The notes below the pieces were generated by a model. That model was not told where the DNA came from. It saw only the letters and a list, made by a program, of their open reading frames with translations, and did no database searches. From Chelonoidis abingdonii (Eukaryota > Chordata > Testudines > Testudinidae): DNA of 64,000 nucleotides. The first letter of the stretch is position 1. Every line of letters starts with the position of its first letter. Shown here one piece after another: positions 24,171 through 35,491 of this stretch. The DNA lies in the NCBI RefSeq assembly GCF_003597395.2, contig NC_133770.1:3042721-3106720 (forward strand). Reading direction: 5' to 3'. A program made the translations under genes and the position numbers.

Positions 24171-24439
24171 CACTGGAGATACTTTGCAGTGTCATCTGAG
24201 GAGCTCAAAGAGCCTGACAATTGTCCAACCTGCTTCGAGAACCGAAATGAACGGATATGCCTGTTACTGTGCCTTGAAGGACGGGGCTGTACCAAGTGGC
24301 GCCGTGCTCCCAGGCCCATCTGCTGGGGCGCTCAGAGCACTCACTGTCTGGCTTGGGTAGAGGAACTTTGATTAAGCCACACAAACCCCTGCTAAGAAGG
24401 CGAGAAATTTGGGTTTCCACAACCAGTCAGTACAGGAGT

Positions 24440-24475
24440 TGGGAATAGAACCCAGGACCGCTGCTCTGATCAGGG
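24440..24475. mobile_element. Possible tRNA-derived (MIR-like) SINE fragment
   Basis: GTTGGGAATAGAACCCAGGA resembles the reversed B-box region of MIR/CORE-SINE elements (GGGATTCGAACCCAGG). Only this core is recognisable. Confidence 0.3.
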
Positions 24476-25182
24476 AAAATTCAACTGACAATGCTGCCAT
24501 TTGCACATCACTGGGTTTAATCCAGCTAGTAGAGGTAACTAGCTGTCAGTTAACTTGAGTCGCAGGTGCACGTTTACACACACGTGGAGCCTGGCTCGAA
24601 GCGGGCAGCTCTGCACAGTTTATAAATCCCAGTGTCCAACCAATTAAGGAAAAAGACTCATTTGGGAGAGTGGAAGATCCGAGGACTCAGAGACATCCAA
24701 GGTGCCAAGCTGGAGTCATCAGCGCTGGGTTAGTCACAGCCAGGGGAGCAACCAGCCTGCCATGTCTGTGAATAGAAAGCTGCAGCATCCTCGCACCTGT
24801 AATAAATGGGGTGCTGCTGAGCATGCCTTTTATTCCTGACCCCGCGCCCCTCCCCCCAGCATATGCACCCCTGTTGGGAAGTGTCAATCATGGATCCTCC
24901 CTGACTGACTGGAAGAGTTTGGCTCAGTCACCTGCAGGGAGCAGTGATGCAGCTCTGAGCACCAACAGCCCCATCACCAAAGGAGAGGCTCAGCGCCTCC
25001 CCAGGAAGTGTGAATTAGCTGATTGTCCCTGCTGGGGATCCCAGTGACTCTCCCTGAGCAGAGAGGTTGTTCTGCTTGTGCAGAGCGGTTCTGTGAGGGG
25101 GGAAGGGCCGCTCTCCAGTAGTCAGGGGGATGGTGAACATTTGGGGTCTGAAGCCAGCTGGGTCCGGCTTGGTAAGGACTCT

Positions 25183-25581
25183 TAGGGTCTGTCCACACCA
25201 CAGTGTAAGTCCAGGGTTAGGAGAACTCAAGTTGGCAAACCCAACCTAGGGCTTGAGCGTCTACACTCATTTGTAACCCCAGGTTCGGAATTGTTGCACT
25301 CAGGTCCCTCGGGGGCCCCAGTGTCCAACCACCCTTGTCCCAGACTTTCCTAGCCCCCTCCCAACTCCTTTGTCAGTGGTGCAGCGTGAGAAAACTTGAT
25401 TGTCCACAGGACGAAGCAAGCTGACCCAGGGACTGTGGGATACTTTTGGCAGCCCTGGGTCCCAGCTTGACTCAGGCTCAGAACCTCCACCTCTGTGGGG
25501 TCCTGGAGCTGAGCCGGAAGGAGGGTTAGGCCTGAGCCTGGGTTCAAAGCCTGGGCTTACACTGCAGTGTGGACACACCCT
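25183..25581. mobile_element. MITE with terminal inverted repeats of about 27 bp
   Basis: The left end TAGGGTCTGTCCACACCACA is the inverse of the right end GCAGTGTGGACACACCCTG, with further pairing into GTGTAAG and CTTACAC. No coding capacity. Related termini occur at 5234-5473 and 45925-46230. Confidence 0.75.
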
Positions 25582-26869
25582 GAGCCACAGACTACCCTTA
25601 TTGACAGGTGAGAAGTGGTAATGGGGAAATCCCCCTTACAAGGAGAAATGGGGCAGAGCTGATCGCCCCCATAAAGCTGCCGACGTAAAGGCTGCTGAGC
25701 GCTGGGAAGGGAGTGATCCGCTGGGAGAGCTCATCCCTCTTGTCAGTCTGAGTAGCGCAAGCTGAGACCTCAGGCCACGTGCAAGGCACCGGGAACGTGG
25801 CCCTGTGGCTGTGAGGGTGGATCCTGGGAGGGGCTGCAGGAACGACGGGGATTCTGGGCACCGCTCATCAGGAGCGAGCGCCGACAACCAGGATCTGCTG
25901 CATTAACCGGTGATAGTGAAATTACCCCATGAGCCAGGAGGGTGTGCAGGATACCAGGGTATTCCTATGCCGAGGGGGGCAGCACGGAGCTGCCATGGGA
26001 TTATCGAACAGGGAGGGCCCACCTGTTTGCGGACAAGTGCGTGGAGAGGGGAGGAGCCAGAGCAGGAGGAGCTGCCAGAGTCAATTCCTCTTAAGTAAGC
26101 AGCTTTCGGCAGCTGGGGTGGGACGCCCCCTTGTGGGGAAAGACGCACTTCCGCAGCTGTGAGATGCAGGAGCACCACAGGTACCCCACTTTCCCCTGGC
26201 GCTTCTCTTGATTTCCCAAGCAGCGGGGGGGGTGACCCCCTTCCTCAGCCCCACACCGCCCTCCAGGGCTGGGATTGAGACACCAGCACCATCCTCTGCC
26301 CCATTCCCTCCCTCTCACTGACCCCCTGCCACCAGCACAATGTGCCAGCTGCCTGGTGGGTGGGGCTGTGCCCACAAGGAGGGTTCCCCCCTTGGAACAG
26401 TCAGTCTCTCCCCCATTTCTCTGTGTCTCGGTTCTCGTTCCCCAGGGGCTGAGCTCTGGTCTCCGGCCAGCATGGGCAGGGACGCAGTGATGCTTTTGGC
26501 CGGGCAATGCAAAGGGATGATGGAGGAGTGCCCTGGGGGCCCTTGGATAGACCAGTGCAATGAGGATGCTGAGCAGAGTAACCCCAGTGGAGGAATGTCC
26601 CTGCACGGGGACCTTGACCCCCAGGCACAGAACCACCAGCCCTGCGCTGCCCCAGAGCAAGGGGCATTCTGGGGCGGGGAAAGACAGGCTAACGGCAGGG
26701 ACCCGTGCAGAGCCCACAGGGGCCCCTGACACAGGAGCCGAATTTAGAGCAGTGCTTGGGGCTGCTGAGCCAATGCCATGGGCACACTGGCTCCTGCAGT
26801 CTCCCCCCGCCCCTGCCTGGGAAACGGGCCCAGTCTCCCCTTTGTCGCTGGGTGATGTGACTGGGGAGG

Positions 26870-27290
26870 GAAGAAGGGAAATCCCTGTCTCTGGGAGATT
26901 CCATCCCTGGAGGATGTGGAGGGAGGAAACCCCTGTTTGCCTGGCCAATGTGGGGGCGGACCCCATGTGCCTGGCCAATGTGGGGAGAAACCCTGTGTGC
27001 CTTGCCAATGGGAGTGGGGAACCCCCATTTGCCTGGCCAGTGGGGGTGGAGGGGGAAACCCCTGTGTGCCTGGACAATGGGGGGGGACCCCGTGTACCTG
27101 GCCAATGGGGGGGAAACCTCGTGTGCCTGGCAATGAGGGGGGGAACCCCTGTGTGCCTGGCCACTGGGGGGGAACGTCATGTGCCTGGCCAGTGAGGGGA
27201 GGAACCCCCGTGTGCCTGGCCAATGGGAGGGGGAACCCCTATGTGACTGGCCAATGGGAGTGGGGAACCCCTGTGTGTCTGGTCGAGAGG
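26870..27290. repeat. Degenerate minisatellite of about 30 bp, rich in CCAAT motifs
   Basis: About twelve irregular units of the form GGGGGAACCCCTGTGTGCC followed by TGGCCAATG. Around half keep an intact CCAAT pentamer. Units vary from about 27 to 36 bp, so frames drift. The open frames here (211 and 176 codons on plus, 357 and 215 on minus) are repeat translations and are not called as genes. Confidence 0.8.
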
Positions 27291-27999
27291 GGGGCATTAA
27301 TTCCACAGCATCCGGCACAGGCAATATCTGGTGCACTCTGGGGGGAAGAGCCCCCCCTCCCTAGCCGACTCTGGGACTCAGGTGGGGCAGGAATCCTGTG
27401 CCTGGCAAACTCCAGGCCTGGGGGAAATTCCCCGTCCTTGGGGTGAAGCGTAAACACTCCTCGCTCTGGCAGACCCAGGGAGGACCTGCGGGAAACTCTG
27501 GATCTGGCCACCAGACTGATCCTTCCCCTTCCCATACAGCCCCACCCGAGGCTGGCACACCCATTGCCCTGGGGCCCCCAAGTTCTGGCCCATTTACAAA
27601 CCATGCTGTCTCCACCTGGCTGCCCTCTCTCCCTAGTTTGTCACTCACAAATCTTTGGGAGCATTTCTCCTCCTTCCCCTCCCTGCCCACCCCAGTTGCA
27701 CTCCGGACAGGACAGGAACCCCCAGCACCCTGGGGGGGTTCCTCTTCCATCAACTGTCATTCCCAACTGCCACAGGCCTGGCCAACAACCCCTCCCAAAG
27801 CAAAGGGGCTCCCCCCCACCCCCCGCGTAACATGCTTCCCCAGCGATGTCCACCAGCCCCCCCGGAACAGGCCACCCCGCAGAGACAGCAGCCACCTAAC
27901 TCACCCGCACTGCTGGGCTCTCAGGCTGACTCCTACAGTTCAGGAATGTCAGTGGCGCAGCGGAATGGCCCATGAGGCTACAGCTGCATGGCAATAAAA

Positions 28000-28190
28000 A
28001 ATCCGCAGCAGCGAGTCGCAGGTCCCAGGTCAACTGACTCAGGCTCATGGAGCTCGGGCTGCAGGGCTAAAAACTAGCAGTGGAGACGGTCAGGCTCGAG
28101 GCGAGGCCTTGACTCTGAGACCCTCCCCCCTCACCAGGTTTCAGAGCCTGGGCTCCAGGCTGAGCCCAAACATCTACACGGCCCAGATGT
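28000..28190. mobile_element. Fragment of the 5234-5473 MITE family
   Basis: AGGTCAACTGACTCAGGCTC and GGGCTGCAGGGCTAAAA resemble the interior of foldback MITEs with '...tagacat...' ends. Both termini are degraded. Confidence 0.5.
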
Positions 28191-28284
28191 GTATGTTCTA
28201 GAAAATCTGTGTAAAGTGAACACACAATGGACACAAGGTTCACAGTGACTAGATACTCAACACAGTGAATATCAACAACTAGGG

Positions 28285-29835
28285 GGAAGGAACGCAAGCC
28301 AAAACAGAGGAAGAACAGGTTAAAGAATATTTGGATAAGTGAGATGTATTCAAGTCGTCAGGGCCTGAAGAAATTCATCCTGGGCTCCTTGGGGAATTAG
28401 TTGAAGCCATCTTGAACTGTTAGCAAGTCTCTTGGAGAACTCCTGGCGGGCAGCTGAGCTCCCAGAGGACTGGAGAAGAGCAGACATAGCACCTACCTTT
28501 CAAAAAGAGAACAAAGGGAACCGGGGAATAAGAGACCAGTCGGCCACATTTCGAGACTGGAACAAACGATTGAACAATCAGTTTGTAAGCACGCGGAGAA
28601 TAGCAGAGTTACAAGGAATAGCCAGCAGGGATTTATCAAGAACCAGTCATGCCAAACCAACCGAATTTCCTTCTTTGACAGGGTTACTGGCCTAGTGGAG
28701 GGGGGAAGCAGTGGGTGTGATATACCTTGATGTTAGGAAGGCTTTTGACACAGTCCCACATGACATTCTCATACGCAAACTAGGGAACTGTGGTCTAGAT
28801 GAAATGACTATAAGGTGGGTGCACAACTGGTTAAAAGGCTGTACTCAAAGAGCTGTTATCAATGACTCACGGTTCAACTGAGAGGGCATATCTAGTGCAG
28901 TTCCACAGTGGTTCTGGAACTATTCAATATTGTCATTCGTGACTTGGATAATGGAGTGGAGAGTATATAAGACATAAAATATGCAGATGACAGCATATGC
29001 AAAGGGCTGCAAGCACTTTGGAGGACAGGATTAGAATTCAAAACTGGCCTCAATAAATTGGAGGACTGGTCTGAATTCAACAAGATGAAATTCAATACAG
29101 ACAAGTGTGAAGTACTTCATTTAGGAAAAATCAAAAGCACAGCTATAAAATGGGGAATAACTGGCGAGGTGAGAAGGAGCTGGGGCTTACAGGGGAGCAC
29201 ACATTGAATATAAGTCAACAATGTGACACCGCTGCAAAAAGGCTATTATCATTCCTGGGTCTATTATCAGGAGTGTCATAGGTAAGACACAGGAGGTCAT
29301 TGTTCCACTCTGCTTGGCACAGCTGATGCCTCAGCTGGAGAACTGTGCAATTCCGGGTCCCACACTTTAGGAAAGATGGGGACAAATAGGAGAGTCAAGA
29401 GGAGAGCAACAAAAATGATAAAAGGTTTAGAAACCTGCCCTACGAGGAAAGGTTAAAACACTGGACATGTTTAGTCTTGAGATAATAAGACTGACAGGGA
29501 GACCTGATAACAGTCTTCAGATGTGTTAAGGGCTGTTCTAAAGAGGATGATGTTCCGTTGTTCTCTGTGCCCACTGAAGGTAGGACAAGAAGTCTTGCGT
29601 TTAATCTGCAGCAAGGGAGATTTAGGTTCGATATTAGGAAAATCTTTCTAACTATAAAGATAGTTAAGCTCTCCTGTGGGCATTCAAGCAGGGCTGTGGA
29701 ATCCCCATCACTGGCGGTTTTTAAAAACAGGTTGGACAAACACCTGTCAGGGATGATCCTGCCACAGCGCCGCTGGGGACTGGGCTTGATGACTTCCCGA
29801 GGTCCCTTCCAGCCCGACATTCCTAGGATTATAAA
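28285..29835 (+). mobile_element. CR1 LINE reverse transcriptase fragment, inactive, with 3' end
   Basis: A 1.5-kb 3' part of a CR1 element. In plus-strand frames the reverse transcriptase motif [15 protein letters not shown] is legible at about 28718-28763, and the catalytic box K-Y-A-D-D at 28977-28991. Downstream come HLGKIKS-like coding, KRRATKMIKG-like coding and the 3' untranslated end with GGTCCCTTCCAGCCCGACAT. The frame is broken by several stops and frameshifts (no frame exceeds about 100 codons), and the endonuclease half is absent, so the copy is dead. A CR1 endonuclease-like fragment is at 55684-55900. Confidence 0.9.
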
Positions 29836-29859
29836 CCAACAGCCTGGGAAGTAAGGCAA

Positions 29860-30650
29860 AAAGCAAATGAACTGGTAACCAGTTCCAATTTTTTTTTCAA
29901 CTTTCTTTTAATTGATGTTCAGGCAACTGCCAACAATGAACAGAGCGCCAGCAGGGAGTGGCTCAAACCTGATGTACAATGCTGGGTGAAAACAGGCACC
30001 CCTCATATAAGAGAGAGAAACATGCATCTGTTTTCACTGACCTGGTGGTGTGGATGGGATTAAGACCCCCCTCTCCTGTATCGGGAGATGACTGTATTCA
30101 TATTATCCATTTGGACTGGGGTCAAAACATGCCTCTATACCAGGTAACCTTGGTGGAGGGCAATGGGAAAACGCAGCCACCATGCAACAGTAAACAGAGG
30201 GAACATTAGAGCTAGTCTGTAAAATGAACCCAGAAGAAACAGCCATTGAAACACCAGAGGCTGACAAAGCCGTTCTCAGCTCAGACCCCTGAAGCACCCA
30301 GGCCATGCCCAGGAGGGTCTGTCGCTGAGAGTCCTGGCTGACACTGACCCTTCCCCCACATCCCCAGAACCACTTTTGGATTAACCCACAGAATGGGCAT
30401 CTCCCTACATCTCCCAGCTCCCGCTTATTGTTCCATATCTTTTCAGAGCAGAAAAGTCAAACGCCCCAGCACGTCCTGGACTGATATTCCCTGTAACCAC
30501 CCTGTACTGAACTACAAGCTATAAACTTCTAACACACAAAGAAACTGTCAAAAGGACCTCATGCAGTCAGTGCTCCCGGTCGGCTGCTGAAAGGAGCGAG
30601 CCATGCAGGCTCTGCCTTCCCAGGACTCCCTGTGGTTCAGGAGGCTGTCC
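29860..30650. other. Intergenic or 3' flank of the zinc-finger gene
   Basis: This interval lies downstream of the minus-strand stop at 30656. No AATAAA on the minus strand stands out, so the 3' end of the transcript cannot be placed. Confidence 0.4.
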
Positions 30651-30655
30651 CGTTT

Positions 30656-31756
30656 CTAGGGGCTGAGCCGTGGGTGGGTTGCCTGGTGTCGCACCAGAGT
30701 GTGCTTGAGCCGGAAGCTTTTCCCACATTCAAGACAAGAGTAGGGCCTCTCTCCCGTGTGGACACTCTGATGTCTGTTCAAATCCTTCTTCTGCCGGAAG
30801 CTCTTCTCACAGTGGCTGCAGGCAAAGGGGCTTTCTCCCGTGTGGATCCTCTCGTGTCGCAGAAGATCCTGTCTTTTGCGGAAGCCTTTCCCGCACTCCT
30901 TGCAGGTGTGGGGCCTGGCGCCCGTGTGCACCTTCCGATGGGCATTGAGATTCGACACGTGGCTGAAGCATTTGCCGCACTCAGTGCAGGGGTAGGGTCG
31001 CTCTCCCGTGTGGGTGCGCTGGTGTTTTCGAAGGTCTTGGCTCTGCTTGAAGCGTTTCTCACAGGTGCCGCAGGGGTAGGGCCTCTCTGCCACATGGGTT
31101 CTCTGGTGGGCAGCAAGATGCGCCAGCTGGCTAAATCCCTTCTTGCACTGGGAGCACAGGAAGGGTCTCTCTCCTGTGTGGGTTCTCTGGTGGCTCATCA
31201 GCTCCTGTCTCAGGCAAAAGCTTTTCCCACAGTCCATGCAGGGAAAGGGCCGATCCCCCAAGTGCGTCTTCTGGTGCCTCGTAAGTCCTGCCATTTGGCT
31301 GAAGCTTCTCCTGCAGTCCAGGCAGCTGTAGAATCTGTCTCCAGTATGGACTCCCTGATGTCTGGCCAGATCCTTCTTCCGCAGGAAGCTTTTCCCACAT
31401 TCCCAACATTCATGTGACTTCTTCTGACCATAAAACCTGCCCAGGCTTTGGAAGAAGATCTTCCCCTTCAAGCTCTGCTCACAGGCCGAACAGCTGGGCA
31501 CCTTCCCACGGCCCTTGGCTCCCACCTCTGAAGAGGATTCCGCGTGCTTCCTGGAGCACTTTTCGCTCTCCCTGGGACTGTCCGGCTCCTTCTCTGCTGG
31601 GATTCTCTTGGGTGTTTGCAACTTGTGCCGCCTCTTGTAGGTTCTTCCTTGGCTTGAGCTCTGGAAAACTGTCTCTTCACCATCTCCTGGTGGCACTGTT
31701 TGTGGATCCGGGGTCTCAGGCCCTTCCTCCGGGTGCTGCTTCTCAGCTCCGTTCAT
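30656..31756 (-). CDS. C2H2 zinc-finger protein, nine fingers, KRAB-less single-exon frame (366 aa)
   Basis: A predicted nuclear sequence-specific DNA-binding protein. Residues 1-85 are a polar, charged N-terminus (EKQHPEEGPETPD at 5-17; basic KRRHK near 41-45). A vestigial finger follows at 89 (CSAC, no histidine pair). Nine consecutive fingers then start at residues 117, 145, 173 and so on to 341, each C-x2-C-x12-H-x3-H with a strict 28-residue period; five residues follow the last histidine. Several linkers depart from TGEKP (TGDRF, LGDRP, VAERP, TGARP, TGESP), which may weaken binding. The ATG at 31756 has G at -3 and is the first after an in-frame TGA at 31793-31795. The sequence just upstream (GGGAAATACAG) lacks a polypyrimidine tract, and phase-1 splicing there would meet a stop. 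The N-terminus is related to that of the 49274-50403 exon, so it is a paralogue that lost or bypassed its KRAB exons. Confidence 0.85.
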   Translation of the reverse strand: MNGAEKQHPEEGPETPDPQTVPPGDGEETVFQSSSQGRTYKRRHKLQTPKRIPAEKEPDSPRESEKCSRKHAESSSEVGAKGRGKVPSCSACEQSLKGKIFFQSLGRFYGQKKSHECWECGKSFLRKKDLARHQGVHTGDRFYSCLDCRRSFSQMAGLTRHQKTHLGDRPFPCMDCGKSFCLRQELMSHQRTHTGERPFLCSQCKKGFSQLAHLAAHQRTHVAERPYPCGTCEKRFKQSQDLRKHQRTHTGERPYPCTECGKCFSHVSNLNAHRKVHTGARPHTCKECGKGFRKRQDLLRHERIHTGESPFACSHCEKSFRQKKDLNRHQSVHTGERPYSCLECGKSFRLKHTLVRHQATHPRLSP

Positions 31757-31799
31757 GTCCCCTCTGCTGTATTTCCCAGGGGTGGTTTTCTCTCACCCT

Positions 31800-33480
31800 C
31801 ACTCCTTTTTCACGGTCTTTCCTAAGCAGGATGGGAACCCAATAAGACAGCATGAGCCAAACTCCTAAAGCCAATCCAAGAGGGAGAAAATTCTTCTAAT
31901 AAAAAGGGTTAAAAAAACACCAACACAACCGCCTGGAAGTGACCTCCTGGGTAGGTGGGTTGGAGACAGGGGCAACAGAAACTAGGGGACACCTTCAAAT
32001 GCAAGGGTGCGTCAAGGCACTTTGCAATAGAATGGAAGGCTCAGAATCTGGGTTGGGCAAAGTAAGCAGAAGATCGCTGTAGTGCGGTGAGACAGCTGGA
32101 GACCCAGCTGCACCAGCCCAGCAGAGGCCAGATTCTTCCTATCCCTCGACACCATGGGGAAATTCTAGTAATAAAATCTGGAGTAACAACAATCGGTGCT
32201 CACCAAGGCTGGGGAGCTGGGCACTAGTTTGAAGAGAACAGAATTAAATTTCCCAAGACAGCAACATGACAGACCCTGCTGCACAGTCAGACTCACCTGG
32301 ATCTCGCAGCAGAAAACCCAAGGAAACACTAAGGGAAATCAGAGGTTTGCAGAGCACCCTGGCAGTTACCAAGTTGGAACAGGAACCTGGAAAGAAAAAG
32401 GCTCTGATGAGACAAATACTTCATCTGACCTTCCTGCCCCTTCGCACAATTGCCCCAAACCCCAGGGGAGACTGCAGGCTCAGAGGGGAGCCTTCCTGCT
32501 CACAAGGTGTGGAAAGCTGCTGCATTTGAGGGAGAAGATCTCACACAGTTCCATGGACGTCTGGAGAGATGAACAGAGTGAGGGGGCTAAGCAGATAATT
32601 TACCCATAATTTCACCAGTACGATGAAGCTCCAGAATTCAGCCCAAGAAAAAGGACTGAGTTAGCCAGATTAGGGGAAAGCCTGCGCCTTGGGATTTGGG
32701 ACCAACCACCAATCAGAACCGGGCAGGGCCAAGCCAAGAGCAAGGAAGGGGAAAGAAAAATCACAGCCCAAGCTCCCACAATGGAGGAGCAGAGAAAGTC
32801 TGTGTATCCGGCATATCCAAATGGCAGCACACACACCCAGAACCAGACAAAGGCACCCCAGTAGGTACAGGACTCATCAGGGAACACATTTAGAGCAGAG
32901 AGGGGGTGAATCTGTGAGCTCAGTTAATGACAGGACATCCCTGAGTAACAGGAAATTGCTGGTGAATTGGGAGGGCCCAGCCCAGGAGAAATGGTTAGCG
33001 ACTGACGGGAAGACAGGAAAGTACAAGGCTCCCTGAAGGTGCCCAGCAGAGGCGCAGCACTGTGCCCTGTTACAGTCTCTCCATCAGATGGGGGCTGGGA
33101 ATGTGGAGAAGGAACTTGGAAGCTGAGAGTCTGTGTGTCCGGGGACCCCGGGTTGCAGCAATTTTCAATGTATTTTAAGCAGATTTTTGACAAAAATGCC
33201 TGTTAAACTTTTCCGTGGCAGTCATAGGTGTGGAACTAGGGGTGCTGGGGTGCTGCCGCACCCCTGGCTGGAAGTGGTTTCCATCATATTCTGGGTTTAC
33301 AGTTTGGTTCTATGGCTCTCAGCACCCCCACTATAAAAACTGTTCCAGCAGAAGTGAATTCCTGTGTGACCCAGAGCAAACAGGGTCCTGTCTACAGTGA
33401 TTAAAGAGGCAAAGCCATTAGGCAGTTGTTTAAATCAGCAGCTCAGTGAACTGAAAACTTTCAAACCATCCCCAGAGAAC
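31800..33480. other. 5' flank of the zinc-finger frame, no exon recognised
   Basis: No KRAB box, SCAN domain or linker exon resembling those of the neighbouring paralogue was found on the minus strand between the frame and the next repeat. Confidence 0.45.
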
Positions 33481-33491
33481 CTCCCTTAAAG

Positions 33492-34307
33492 CAGCGGTTT
33501 TCAAACCCTGTTTTCTGGGGACCCAGTTGAAGAAAATTGTTGAAGCCCGTGACCCAACAGACCTGAGGATGAGGGGTTTGGTGTGTGGGAGGGTCTCCGG
33601 GCTGTGGCAGAGAGTTGGGGTACAGGGGTGAGGGCTGTGAGGTGGGGCCAGGAATGAGGGGTTCAAGGTGTGGTAGGGGGCTCTGGGCTGGGGCAGGGGG
33701 TTGGGGTGCGGGAGAGGATCAGGGCTCTGTGCTCGGGGTGCAGGCTCTGGAGTGGGGCTGGGGATGAGGGGTTTGGGTGCAGGAGGGGGCTCTGGGTTTG
33801 GGGGGCCCAGGGCTGAGGCAGGGGGTTGGGGTGCAGGAGAGGGTCAGGGCTGTGTGCTGGGAGTGCAGGCTCTGGGGTGGGGCTGGGGATGAGGGGTTTG
33901 GGTGCAGGAGGGGCTCTGGCTTTGGGGGGCCCAGGGCTGAGGCAGGGGGTTGGGGTGCAGGAGAGGGTCAGGGCCCTAGGATGGGGGTGCAGGTTCTGGG
34001 GTAGGGAGAAGGCTTGGGGGGTTGGGGTGCAGGAAGGGGCTCTGGGTTTGGAGGGTTCAGGCCTGGGGCAATGGACTGGGGCGCAGGGTTCGGGTGCAGC
34101 TTTACCTCGGGTGGCTCCCAGTCACCAGCGCAGGGGATATTAAGGTAGGCTTCCTGCCTGTCCTGTCACCGCAGACCGCGCTGCGCCCTGGCTCCTACGC
34201 GGACTTTTAACAGCCGGATCGTCAGTGCTGACCACATCCGCCGTGACCCAGTGCCTTCTGCTCCACGACCCCGTACTGGGTCCCGACCTGCAGTTTGAAA
34301 ACCACCT
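33492..34307. mobile_element. hAT-family element with exact 8-bp target duplication
   Basis: The termini CAGCGGTTTTCAAACCCTG and, at the right, CAGTTTGAAAACCACCT are inverted repeats of the hAT/Charlie type. The duplicated target CCTTAAAG is present intact on both sides (33484-33491 and 34308-34315). The 816-bp body has no transposase. Its centre (about 33590-34080) is a G-rich tandem array with a period of 124 bp, clearest between 33761 and 33885. Confidence 0.9.
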
Positions 34308-34917
34308 CCTTAAAGTGACTCAGAGTGGCCTGATTTCCACTGGCTGCTGCTGCTGGGCCCTGAGGTCTCCATCCCGTCGGCCTCCAGCTGGGGAGAATAG
34401 GGTGAATCCTCAGTCAGGCACCAACTCCGCTAGCAGAACTGCTGCGTCCCCCACCAGTGACACAGGGCAGGGGTGGAAATCAGAGCCACTATTCGCCCCA
34501 GTCCGTGCCGGCCAGGCCGTATCGGGTTTAACGTACATGAGGGCCCCATGGTCTGGGACAATGACTGTTCTGGCCATTGTAATCCCCTCCCCACTGGAGC
34601 ACGCAATAGCCCCTGTCCTGGCTGAAGATGCAGCCCCAGTGAGCCCTGACAGCCCCCACCTTGCCCAAAGAGACTGGCCTGGCCAGGGCGGTTTCCAGGA
34701 GATTCTCAGGAAATCCCCATTTCTGCTGATCTCTGACCCAAGTGAATACGCCCACGATGGAGCACAGACGGGGACCTGAACTCGGGGCTGAGCTCAGCCC
34801 GTGCTCGCTGTCCTGCTGGAAAAGCGGAAGGCTGCTCCTGGGACGCACTCAGCCCAGCAGCTTGGAGCGGGCAGCTACAGCTGCAGAGTAGAAATCTCCC
34901 TCAGAATTCCTGCTCCC

Positions 34918-34985
34918 GCACCTCGGCCCCATGGCGGCCATTTCACAGCAGCCTCTGCCGTGCCTGGGAAGATGGCGGCTGTCTG
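34918..34985. promoter_or_regulatory. Possible promoter with two divergent YY1-type sites
   Basis: AAGATGGCGGC at 34971-34981 on the plus strand and GCCGCCATGGGG on the minus strand (34929-34940) both fit the YY1 consensus. YY1 sites often lie just downstream of transcription starts. The area is moderately CpG-rich. It lies 3.2 kb upstream of the 30656-31756 zinc-finger frame on the minus strand and could be its first-exon region. No splice donor links them convincingly. Confidence 0.35.
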
Positions 34986-35139
34986 CCAAGCTCCGCAGTG
35001 GCGGTGAAGTCAGGCTGCCCTCCCTGAAGACAGCCACCACCAGCCAGGAAGGGGCACTGTGAGTGCAGGCAAATCTGGGGAGGACACGACAGCAACCTGG
35101 GGCAGGGACGGTCACTGCAAATGTCTAGATATGTATTCA

Positions 35140-35490
35140 AGCAGCTTTACACACTCACACTGACCTGCACACATGGGATCAGCCTTACACATACACACAT
35201 CTCTGCACATGGGACCAACCTTACATACTCGCACAGCCCTGCACACACAGGACAGCTTTACACAGACACATTGTCCTGCACACATGGGATCAGCCTTACA
35301 CACACACACACACATCTCTCTGTACACATGGGACCAACCTTGCACATACTCACACACACAGGATCAGCCTTACACACATAGCTCTGCACGTATGGCACTA
35401 GCCTTCCATACTCACAGCCCTGCACACACAGGACCAGCTTTACACACATACACACACACACCCTTTACACATGGGAGCAGCCTTACATAC
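35140..35490. repeat. Degenerate (acaca)-rich leader of the minisatellite
   Basis: Irregular CACATGGGACCAGCCTTACAC-like units with (AC)n stretches. They appear to be diverged members of the 38-bp array that follows. Confidence 0.7.
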
Positions 35491-35491
35491 T

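Noticed and set aside
26091..27446. Long frames on both strands (up to 357 codons)
   Set aside because: They overlap the CCAAT-rich degenerate minisatellite. The composition follows the repeat and there is no recognisable domain.
28432..29854. Host genes in frames of 87-139 codons
   Set aside because: All lie within the dead CR1 element and on its antisense strand.
30632..31417. 261-codon plus-strand frame
   Set aside because: It is the antisense shadow of the minus-strand zinc-finger exon; the 284-codon plus frame at 49325-50179 is the same kind of artefact.
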